Positions 1 to 4,709 of a stretch of DNA of 5,002 nt are shown piece after piece (within the stretch, counting starts at the first letter, position 1; every line of letters starts with the position of its first letter). A model generated the notes under the pieces. That model searched no databases. It was not told where the DNA came from and saw nothing but the letters and a program-made list of their open reading frames with translations. Made by a program: the position numbers and the translations under genes. The stretch comes from an uncultured Bacilli bacterium (GTDB lineage: Bacteria > Bacillota_I > Bacilli_A > RFN20 > CAG-288), in contig CAOSOP010000092.1 of the NCBI GenBank assembly GCA_948525355.1, positions 1 to 5,002 on the forward strand. The letters are read 5' to 3'.

Positions 1-76
1 ATGTGTAGGTCGAATCTATCCATGGCGAGAAAGTAAATAGACTGCGCGATGTAAAGTCATTTCGTGCAGGTACTCC
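1..76. other. Upstream flank with no supported gene
   Basis: This stretch has no recognisable gene. Frames 1 and 2 close at TAA 34–36 and TAG 38–40, giving tails of about 12 residues that I cannot match to cysS or mrnC, the genes that precede rlmB in Bacillus. Frame 3 is open from 9 to 272, but it runs straight through the palindrome and the AT-rich leader and has no start codon with a ribosome binding site, so it is probably accidental. The base composition is more balanced than in the genes that follow. It may belong to the same repeat as the adjacent palindrome. Confidence 0.4.
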
Positions 77-139
77 ACCTCCTCCGCCACCATCTTCACT
101 CGCCCCGGAGGGGGCTCGCTCGATGGTGGCGGAGGAGGT
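77..139. repeat. GC-rich long inverted repeat (18-bp perfect arms)
   Basis: Positions 77–94 and 122–139 are exact reverse complements (18 bp, beginning ACCTCCTCCGCC on the left). They are separated by 27 nt that contain a second small stem, GCCCC 102–106 with GGGGC 111–115 around a four-base loop. The segment is strongly GC-rich, whereas the flanking genes are AT-rich. As RNA it would fold into a very stable branched or extended hairpin. It could be a dispersed palindromic intergenic repeat, which I favour because of its foreign composition, or a terminator for an upstream gene. The nearest T-run (158–164) lies about 19 nt beyond the stem, which is far for a standard intrinsic terminator. Confidence 0.75.
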
Positions 140-161
140 TGGGGTGAGGGAATATCGTTTT

Positions 162-180
162 TTTGTCGAAATTTGTCGAA
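162..180 (+). promoter_or_regulatory. Tandem Spo0A-type boxes (TGTCGAA x2)
   Basis: TTTGTCGAA occurs twice without mismatch, at 162–170 and 172–180, so the TGTCGAA cores are exactly 10 bp apart. TGTCGAA is the consensus 0A box bound by the response regulator Spo0A in Bacillus and Clostridium, and tandem boxes about one helical turn apart, as in the abrB promoter, suit head-to-tail dimer binding. The pair lies about 100 bp upstream of the rlmB start and would sit upstream of the candidate promoter there. The sequence match is direct. Binding by Spo0A is inferred, because no spo0A gene is in the window and the motif could be carried by a repeat. Confidence 0.45.
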
Positions 181-242
181 TATTTCTCAAATTTATCGCA
201 AGTTTTCACAATAACGGATTTTTTGTCAATATTTATTGTCAA
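162..242 (+). repeat. Array of TTTnTCnnAA-like elements at ~10-bp spacing
   Basis: Beyond the two exact copies of TTTGTCGAA, degenerate versions continue at near-helical spacing: TTTCTCAA at 183, TTTATCGCAA at 192 and TTTTCACAA at 203. After one gap come TTTGTCAA at 222 and TTATTGTCAA at 233. Together they fill the leader between the palindrome and the rlmB promoter region. Phased T and A runs can also produce intrinsic DNA curvature. This may be an extended operator for a cooperative regulator, a curved UP-like region, or chance in AT-rich DNA. The first two units are convincing and the later ones progressively less so. Confidence 0.35.
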
Positions 243-262
243 GAACATTTATATGTGATAAA
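236..262 (+). promoter_or_regulatory. Candidate rlmB promoter
   Basis: A possible -35 hexamer TTGTCA (236–241) is followed by a TG-extended -10-like sequence, TG at 254–255 and GATAAA at 257–262. The spacer is only 15 bp and the -10 matches TATAAT at four of six positions. A second TTGTCA lies at 223–228 but has no good -10 at 17 bp. Transcription would begin about 15 nt before the rlmB ATG, leaving room for the ribosome binding site. The call is weak; position is the main support. Confidence 0.3.
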
Positions 263-282
263 TTACAACTGAGGTAAGGCAT

Positions 283-1023
283 ATGAAAACAAACACAAAT
301 GAAATAGTTTATGGCTTTAATTCAGTCATGAATATTCTAACAGGTAAAAGAGTTCCAACTAAGGTTCTTATAATGAATAATCATCACGAACCAAAGATTA
401 CTTCAATTTGTAAAGAAAAAGGTATTTATGTTGAAAGCGTTGATAGGCATGTCTTAGATCGCCTCTCTAATAATAGAAATCATCAAGGTGTTTTAGCTTA
501 TGTTCCACCATATGAATATGGAACACTCGAAGATTTGATTAATGATTTAAATAAGAAAAATGATGCTTTAATTTTAATACTGGATGGAATAGAAGATCCA
601 AACAATTTTGGCTCGCTTATAAGGTCTTCTGCTTGTTTGGGAATTGATGGAATTCTAATAAGTAAAAATCATCAGGTTCAACTAACACCTACCGTTTCAA
701 AGGTTTCAACAGGTGGTGAAGAACACATTAGAATCTATCAAGTTTCAAATATTGCTCAATCTTTAATTCGTTTAAAAAAGAATGGGCTTTGGATTGTTGC
801 TAGTGATGGAAGTGCTGATAGAGACTATGATGAAGTCAATTACAAAGGAAAAATAGGAATTGTCGTTGGTAGCGAAGGAAAAGGCATTTCTCCGCTCATT
901 CTCAAAACTAGTGACTTCATAGTTAAAATTCCAATGGAAGGAAAGATTACTTCATTTAATGCTGCTGTGGCTGGTGCTATTCTTTTAACTCAAGCAATGA
1001 ATTATAAAAGAAGGAATAAATAA
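283..1023 (+). CDS. rlmB: 23S rRNA 2'-O-ribose methyltransferase RlmB (TrmH/SpoU family)
   Basis: This 246-residue protein belongs to the SPOUT class of AdoMet-dependent RNA ribose methyltransferases. The RlmB group methylates the ribose of a conserved guanosine in the peptidyl-transferase region of 23S rRNA. The N-terminal ~75 residues match the L30e-like substrate-binding domain, starting with EIVYGFNSVMNIL. The catalytic domain has motif 1 at 106–116 (DPNNFGSLIRS, with Arg114 the expected catalytic residue), motif 2 at 194–203 (VVGSEGKGIS) and motif 3 at 216–230 (IPMEG then SFNAAVAGAI), which form the trefoil-knot cofactor site. Length is normal for the family. The ATG at 283 has GAGG at 271–274, 8 nt upstream. 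The sigma gene starts 21 nt downstream in the same frame, an order seen in Bacillus, where rlmB, yacP and sigH are neighbours; yacP is absent here. Family assignment is secure. The exact target nucleotide is inferred, and a TrmH-type tRNA enzyme is the less likely alternative. Confidence 0.93.
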   Translation: MKTNTNEIVYGFNSVMNILTGKRVPTKVLIMNNHHEPKITSICKEKGIYVESVDRHVLDRLSNNRNHQGVLAYVPPYEYGTLEDLINDLNKKNDALILILDGIEDPNNFGSLIRSSACLGIDGILISKNHQVQLTPTVSKVSTGGEEHIRIYQVSNIAQSLIRLKKNGLWIVASDGSADRDYDEVNYKGKIGIVVGSEGKGISPLILKTSDFIVKIPMEGKITSFNAAVAGAILLTQAMNYKRRNK

Positions 1024-1044
1024 GAAGAAAGAGGTACTCAAAAT

Positions 1045-1728
1045 ATGGAAATAACAACTGATGATGCTTTAAAATATGATGATGAAAAAGAAATTGAAAA
1101 ACTAACTGAACTTGCTAAAAACGCCAAACAAGGTGATATGAATTCTCGCGAGGAATTATATCGTCTTTTGCAAGACTCATTTGATAGAGCCTCTAATTTT
1201 TATTTTCATAAGTGCTATTAGAAAATAGAAAAGAATGAGATTCTTCATGAAATATATCTTACAACCGAGCGTGCAATCGGACTATATGATGAAGAACGCG
1301 GACCTTTCGTATTTTATTTGCGTGCACTAATAAAAAGCAATGTAAATTGGTTGATAATTAGATTATCTCGCTCAACAAAAGAAACTCGTTATTCACTTGA
1401 TGATATAGATCAAACGACTAATCTTAAGCTTGCCGATTGTATTCCTGATCCATCTAATTTAAGTTATTCTGAATACTCTGAACGTTTTGATTTAGAAATA
1501 ATACACCAAAAGATTATAAACCATGTTAAAACTTTGACAGACATTGAACAAACAATTTATAAATATACTTTTGAATATGAATTTTCATGTGACGAAATAT
1601 GTGAAAAACTACATCTAACGAAAAAGAAGGTTTATGCTGAACAAACTCGTCTTCGTCGCAAGTTGCGCTTGTTCTGCGAAAGACATATGATGTTGATTCC
1701 TGGTTACTTATTAAAAAAGAAAAAATAG
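1045..1728 (+). pseudogene. SigH-like sigma-70 family factor interrupted by in-frame TAG
   Basis: The frame opens at ATG 1045 with AGAGG at 1030–1034 and ends at TAG 1726, 227 sense positions in all. The only interruption is a TAG at 1219–1221 (codon 59). Both sides read as a sigma factor without frameshift. Codons 20–58 resemble the helical start of region 2 (AKQGDMNSREELYRLLQDSF). Codons 60–110 resemble the rest of region 2 (KNEILHEIYLTTERAIGLYDEERGPFVFYLRALIKSNV). Codons 150–210 carry region 4, with a helix-turn-helix at about 182–207 (CDEICEKLHLTKKKVYAEQT). A linker containing SLDDIDQTTNLKLADCI recalls the SLD... segment of SigH. Position after rlmB supports SigH kinship. Without readthrough the first product is only 58 residues. 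No ATG restarts before codon 215, and TTG 1318 lacks a ribosome binding site and would lose most of region 2. It is a recent pseudogene, a sequencing or strain error (CAG or AAG to TAG is one change), or amber readthrough. Confidence 0.75.
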
Positions 1729-1762
1729 TCTATTAAGTACTAACAAATACGAAATATTAAGA

Positions 1763-1794
1763 ATAATTTTTACTTTTAAAAAAAGAAAAATTAT
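1763..1794. repeat. AT-only inverted repeat between sigma gene and mscS
   Basis: ATAATTTTT (1763–1771) is the exact reverse complement of AAAAATTAT (1786–1794). Four further T–A pairs are possible inside (1774–1777 with 1780–1783) after a two-base mismatch. It lies in the 80-nt gap between the sigma gene and mscS. With no G–C pairs and no clean T-run after it, it would be a poor terminator. It overlaps the expected -35 area of the mscS promoter, so it might be a weak operator, or simply AT-rich spacer DNA. Confidence 0.4.
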
Positions 1795-1796
1795 CT

Positions 1797-1809
1797 TATA
1801 ATATTTGTA
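1797..1809 (+). promoter_or_regulatory. -10 TATAAT of a probable leaderless promoter for mscS-atp
   Basis: A perfect TATAAT stands at 1797–1802, exactly 6 nt before the ATG at 1809, so the normal start of transcription would fall on or next to the A of the start codon. There is no Shine–Dalgarno sequence between 1780 and 1808. No good -35 is visible: at 17 bp spacing there is only TTTTAA (1774–1779), set in an A/T tract that could act as an UP-like element. If real, this promoter could supply mscS and the ATP synthase genes behind it. Confidence 0.5.
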
Positions 1810-2759
1810 TGATTAATCTATTGACTGAAGCAAATTCTTCGACAAGTACAAGTTCTGGTAGCACTGATTCTGGTGCTAACTTTTTCTCTGATTTGTTTAA
1901 TAAGATTGGTGCTTTTTTTAAGGACAATGGCCTTGAACTTTTTATTAGAATAATGCTTGCTTTATTAGTAATAATCATTGGTCATTATCTAATAAAACTT
2001 ATAGCTCTTATTTTAAGAAAAAGTCTATCTCACGAACGCAAAAACAGAAAAAAACTTGACCGTGGCATTGTGACTTTTACTTCTAGCGCTATAAAATTTG
2101 TGCTTACTATAATACTTGTGTTTATTGTTTTCTATATATTGCGTATACCGCTTGATAGTTGGGCATCTGTTATTTCTGCTGCAATACTAGCAATAGGTCT
2201 ATCTTTACAAGATACTATATCAAACTTTTCAAATGGTGTATTTCTTCTCTCTTCAAAGAATTTCCAAACTGGTGATTACATTGAAGTTGATGGACATGAA
2301 GGAACAGTCATTGAATTCAATATGATGAGTATTGTTTTGATTTCACCTGATAAGAAGAAAATAATCATTCCAAACTCAACTGTTGCAAAAAGCATTATAA
2401 CTAATTATTCAAGTGAAAAATTAAGAAGAATTTCACTTAATTTTGATGTGTCATACGATTCAGATATAAAGAAGTGTCGCAGTGTAATACTTAAGGCAGT
2501 TAAAGAAAATGAATGCGTACTCGAAGAACCTGCTCCTTCAGTAGAATTAAAAGAATTATCTTCATCATCATTAACCCTTGTTTTAAAATGCCATGTCAAT
2601 AATGAGGACTATTGGCCAACGCTATACTCTTTAAATGAAGAAGTTTTTAATGCACTAAAGAAAAATAATATTAATATTCCATTTAATCAATTGGATGTTA
2701 ATTTGAAGACTTCTGCTGAACCTAAGAAATCTAGTAAAAAAACTGAGGTGAAGAAATGA
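1809..2759 (+). CDS. mscS: Small-conductance mechanosensitive channel, MscS family
   Basis: The 316-residue product is a membrane channel that opens under membrane tension and releases solutes during hypo-osmotic shock. After a Ser/Thr-rich N-terminus (9–22) there are three predicted membrane helices at about 43–69, 90–111 and 118–147. The third is the small-residue pore helix (ASVISAAILAIGLSLQDTISNFSNGV), followed by the classic beta domain with NFQTGDYIEVDGHEGTVIEFN (151–171), IIIPNS (185–190) and ITNYS (197–201). The C-terminal alpha/beta vestibule runs to about 298 and a Lys-rich tail follows. Size is close to the 286-residue E. coli MscS. ATG 1809 has no ribosome binding site but sits just after TATAAT. 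TTG 1821 is another in-frame start, also without a site. The gene ends in an ATGA overlap with the AtpI-like gene, so it is transcriptionally and probably translationally linked to the ATP synthase operon. The family call is firm; its role in that operon is unknown. Confidence 0.92.
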   Translation: MINLLTEANSSTSTSSGSTDSGANFFSDLFNKIGAFFKDNGLELFIRIMLALLVIIIGHYLIKLIALILRKSLSHERKNRKKLDRGIVTFTSSAIKFVLTIILVFIVFYILRIPLDSWASVISAAILAIGLSLQDTISNFSNGVFLLSSKNFQTGDYIEVDGHEGTVIEFNMMSIVLISPDKKKIIIPNSTVAKSIITNYSSEKLRRISLNFDVSYDSDIKKCRSVILKAVKENECVLEEPAPSVELKELSSSSLTLVLKCHVNNEDYWPTLYSLNEEVFNALKKNNINIPFNQLDVNLKTSAEPKKSSKKTEVKK

Positions 2760-3163
2760 ATAAAATAGTAAAGCTTTTTTCTAGATTTGACCTTTGGATA
2801 AAGGTTTCAATAATGGGATCATTAATATTAGGTATTTCATTCATACTTACATCATTTTTGCTTTTTATGAACTATGCCTATATTCCAATTTCTATTATTT
2901 CATTTATTCCATTTGCCGTTTTAAATACTTATCTTTTTGAGAAGCAAATTGATTTTTCATTAAAAAATGGAGTTAGGAAGCTTGGAGTTATTCTTCTTTT
3001 TATCACCCGCTACTTAGTAATCATAGCGCCTTTAGCCATATGCACAGTTCTATACTTTTATTTTCCTTTGTATTTTAATCCAATTGTTATGTCAATTTCC
3101 TTGGTTATTTATCAGTTTTCGTATAAAATAGTTGGAAGTAGATTTGAGGTGGAAAATGATTAA
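2756..3163 (+). CDS. Four-helix membrane protein in the AtpI position
   Basis: This is a 135-residue hydrophobic protein with four predicted membrane segments at about 17–38, 43–62, 77–101 and 105–125, and charged tails at both ends. The third segment includes an Arg (R85). I do not recognise a diagnostic motif. The assignment rests on size, topology and location directly before atpB, where many bacteria encode AtpI, the small protein that helps assemble the c-ring or handle cations in F1Fo operons. Its ATG lies in a 4-nt ATGA overlap with mscS and is preceded by GAGGTG at 2745–2750, a good site. Its stop overlaps the atpB start by 8 nt. An unrelated lineage-specific membrane protein remains possible, because AtpI proteins are poorly conserved. 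Confidence 0.65.
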   Translation: MNKIVKLFSRFDLWIKVSIMGSLILGISFILTSFLLFMNYAYIPISIISFIPFAVLNTYLFEKQIDFSLKNGVRKLGVILLFITRYLVIIAPLAICTVLYFYFPLYFNPIVMSISLVIYQFSYKIVGSRFEVEND

Positions 3164-3890
3164 TCTATTATTTAGCGGTGTTAATCCATCAAGCGGCTTC
3201 CCAGGCGAAGTTTACTCGCTAGTTATTTTAGCTTTAATAATTGTCATCTTCTGCTTTGTCGTTTTTATTAAATCTCTTTTTGCTGATCCTTTAAAAAAGC
3301 CAAAAGGAGTTTTATATATTGCTGAATTAATCGTGACAAAAGTCGATTCCATGGTTGAAGAAAATATGGGAAAAAGATTTCACGCTTTCGCTCCATATAT
3401 TGGTTTTTTATTAATTTTCATTGGCGGATCATTTGCCATTGGACTTATTGGTCTACCTTCACCAACCATGTACTTATGGACACCATTCATTTTGGCACTG
3501 ATGTCTTTCTTTATAATCAATTTTACTGCTATTCGATATAATAAGTGGCGCTACTTAAATCGTTTTATTGAACCATTCCCACTATTTTTACCGATGAACA
3601 TCATTTCTTTGTTCTCACCTGTTCTCTCACTCTCACTTCGTTTATTTGCCAACTGCTTAGCAGGTTGGTTAGTAATGTATCTTGTCTATTCTCTTTTAAG
3701 CGCGTTGTCAGAAGCGATATTCACTATGCCTTATTTCATCGCTCCATTCGTCACGCCGTTTTTACATTTCTATTTTGATATCTTCTCGGGTTATATACAA
3801 ACACTCGTTTTCGCAACACTCACAATGTTATTAACTGTAAATGAGGTCCCAGATGATATAGATGTCTTAGTTCCTTCTAAGGCAAAATGA
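3156..3890 (+). CDS. atpB: ATP synthase Fo subunit a
   Basis: Subunit a is the membrane stator that forms the ion half-channels against the c-ring. Starting at ATG 3156 the protein has 244 residues. The frame could extend upstream to TTG 3132, but ATG 3156 has AGGTGG at 3147–3152 and gives an 8-nt overlap with the preceding gene, as expected in this operon. Diagnostic features are the GLIGLPSPTMYLWTP segment (96–110), the IEPFPLFLPMNIISLFSPVLSLS helix (138–160) leading to LRLFAN (161–166) with the essential stator Arg at R162, and the last helix with FDIFSGYIQT and FATLTMLL (207–226), where Q215 corresponds to the conserved Gln of the family. The c subunit next door suggests Na+ rather than H+ as the ion. 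Identity is secure; ion type is inferred. Confidence 0.95.
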   Translation: MINLLFSGVNPSSGFPGEVYSLVILALIIVIFCFVVFIKSLFADPLKKPKGVLYIAELIVTKVDSMVEENMGKRFHAFAPYIGFLLIFIGGSFAIGLIGLPSPTMYLWTPFILALMSFFIINFTAIRYNKWRYLNRFIEPFPLFLPMNIISLFSPVLSLSLRLFANCLAGWLVMYLVYSLLSALSEAIFTMPYFIAPFVTPFLHFYFDIFSGYIQTLVFATLTMLLTVNEVPDDIDVLVPSKAK

Positions 3891-3900
3891 TTATGGTTTC

Positions 3901-3909
3901 AAAGGAGGT
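3901..3909 (+). promoter_or_regulatory. Consensus ribosome binding site of atpE
   Basis: AAAGGAGGT at 3901–3909 is a full match to the anti-Shine–Dalgarno sequence, 6 nt before ATG 3916. It is the strongest site in the window. atpE also has a real 25-nt gap from atpB instead of an overlap. Both fit the need for many c subunits per ATP synthase, because independent strong initiation raises c output over the coupled neighbours. Confidence 0.85.
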
Positions 3910-3915
3910 AAATAT

Positions 3916-4164
3916 ATGAATCCAGATTCACTCGTACAAGGTTTATCAGCCTTAGGTGCAGGTCTTGCAATTCTTGCTGGTATTGGCCCTGGTATTTCCG
4001 AAGGATTTGCAACAGCCTACGCAGTTAGTGGTATTGCTAGAAATCCTGAAGCAACGAAGAAAATTCGTTCGGTATTAATGATTGGTTGTGCTATGACTGA
4101 AACATCAGCTCTCTATGGTCTAGTCATTGCAATCCTTCTCATCGTATTTGGCATAATGAGATGA
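3916..4164 (+). CDS. atpE: ATP synthase Fo subunit c, probable two-carboxylate Na+ type
   Basis: This 82-residue protein is the rotor-ring subunit: two membrane helices (about 8–36 and 50–79) joined by the polar loop ARNPEA (41–46), which contacts the F1 central stalk. The first helix carries the glycine-rich packing stretch LGAGLAILAGIGPG. The ion-binding carboxylate of helix 2 is E62 in MTETSALYG (60–68). In helix 1 the GPGISEG motif places a second acid, E29, where the Na+-binding c subunit of Ilyobacter tartaricus has Q32. Aligned with that protein, E62, T63, S64 and Y67 fall on E65, S66, T67 and Y70. A Glu–Glu pair is known in the Na+-driven c-ring of Fusobacterium nucleatum. By contrast, H+-type Bacillus c subunits lack the hydroxyl pair after the acid. 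Na+ coupling is therefore likely but inferred. The gene has a perfect ribosome binding site, and its stop overlaps the atpF start by 4 nt. Confidence 0.95.
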   Translation: MNPDSLVQGLSALGAGLAILAGIGPGISEGFATAYAVSGIARNPEATKKIRSVLMIGCAMTETSALYGLVIAILLIVFGIMR

Positions 4165-4709
4165 TACTAAGTAATTTACTGCCAGGAAAACAAGAAATCA
4201 TTGACAAACTATTCCCAAGTGGTTGGGAACCTTTTGTAGTACAAGTTCTTGCAATTCTTGTCTTAGTTCTTGCCGTCTTTTTCTTACTATTCAAACCGAT
4301 AAGAAAAAATATTCAAACTCGACAAAACTACATTGAAGAAAACATCAGAAGTGCTGAAGAAAAGAATAAAATTGCTGACGCTAATCTTTTCCATGCTCAT
4401 CAAGAAGTTAAAGATGCTCACATCAAAGCACAAAACATCATGGTCGAGGCAGAAAAGAATTCAATGCATGCAAAAGAAGAAGCGATTAATAGGACAAACG
4501 AAGAAATTAAGGATATGAAGCTTCGTGCTGAACAAGACATAATTGAAAGAAGAAAGAAAGCTGATGAAGATATTCGAAAAGAAATAATTGATGTCGCTTT
4601 CTTAGCTAGTGAAAAAATACTAGAAAGAGAGATAAACAAAAAGGATAATGAAAAAATTGTCGATGACTTTATCAATAGTTTAAAGGAAGATGATAGCCAT
4701 GGAGAATAA
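4161..4709 (+). CDS. atpF: ATP synthase Fo subunit b
   Basis: Subunit b is the peripheral stalk that holds F1 to the membrane. The 182-residue product has one membrane helix at about 25–45 (FVVQVLAILVLVLAVFFLLF), then KPIRKNIQTRQNYIEENI (45–62), the usual b-subunit segment after the membrane. A long charged, Ala- and Glu-rich coiled coil covers about 60–140. The C-terminal EIIDVAFLASEKILEREI (141–158) and DDFINSL (168–174) form the part that meets subunit delta. Length is typical for the family. ATG 4161 shares ATGA with the end of atpE, and the bases before it contain no good Shine–Dalgarno sequence, so initiation is probably coupled to atpE translation. That would keep b well below c, matching the two b copies per complex. 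An overlapping ORF in another frame at 4333–4518 and an antisense ORF at 4418–4675 are composition shadows. Confidence 0.94.
   Translation: MILSNLLPGKQEIIDKLFPSGWEPFVVQVLAILVLVLAVFFLLFKPIRKNIQTRQNYIEENIRSAEEKNKIADANLFHAHQEVKDAHIKAQNIMVEAEKNSMHAKEEAINRTNEEIKDMKLRAEQDIIERRKKADEDIRKEIIDVAFLASEKILEREINKKDNEKIVDDFINSLKEDDSHGE

Noticed and set aside
60..160. T-box or other riboswitch upstream of rlmB
   Set aside because: The GGTGG-containing right arm does not include the T-box core (AGGGTGGNACCGCG), and no other known aptamer core was recognised.
9..272. Frame-3 open stretch on the + strand across the leader
   Set aside because: It runs through the palindrome and phased AT array, has no start codon with a ribosome binding site, and reads as low-complexity Pro-rich then unrelated sequence. 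Its openness is better explained by the repeat structure.
1318..1728. Separate 136-residue protein starting at TTG 1318
   Set aside because: The same frame continues upstream with sigma region 2 residues right back to the TAG, and TTG 1318 has no ribosome binding site. It is the distal part of the interrupted sigma gene.
1796..1978. Minus-strand ORF of 60 codons over the start of mscS
   Set aside because: It is antisense to a clear MscS gene, has no family resemblance, and fits a shadow of AT-rich coding sequence.
2405..2599. Minus-strand ORF of 64 codons in mscS
   Set aside because: Ser-rich composition mirrors the opposite strand of Glu/Ser codons; no ribosome binding site or motif supports it.
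3132..3155. Upstream TTG start for atpB adding 8 residues
   Set aside because: ATG 3156 has AGGTGG at the right spacing and makes a typical short overlap; the extra residues would be encoded across that site.
4333..4518. Plus-strand Lys-rich ORF inside atpF in another frame
   Set aside because: It is an out-of-frame reading of the b-subunit coiled coil, which is A-rich and so yields Lys-rich shadows.
4418..4675. Minus-strand Ser/Phe-rich ORF of 85 codons opposite atpF
   Set aside because: It looks hydrophobic only because it is the complement of Lys/Glu codons; there is no start signal.
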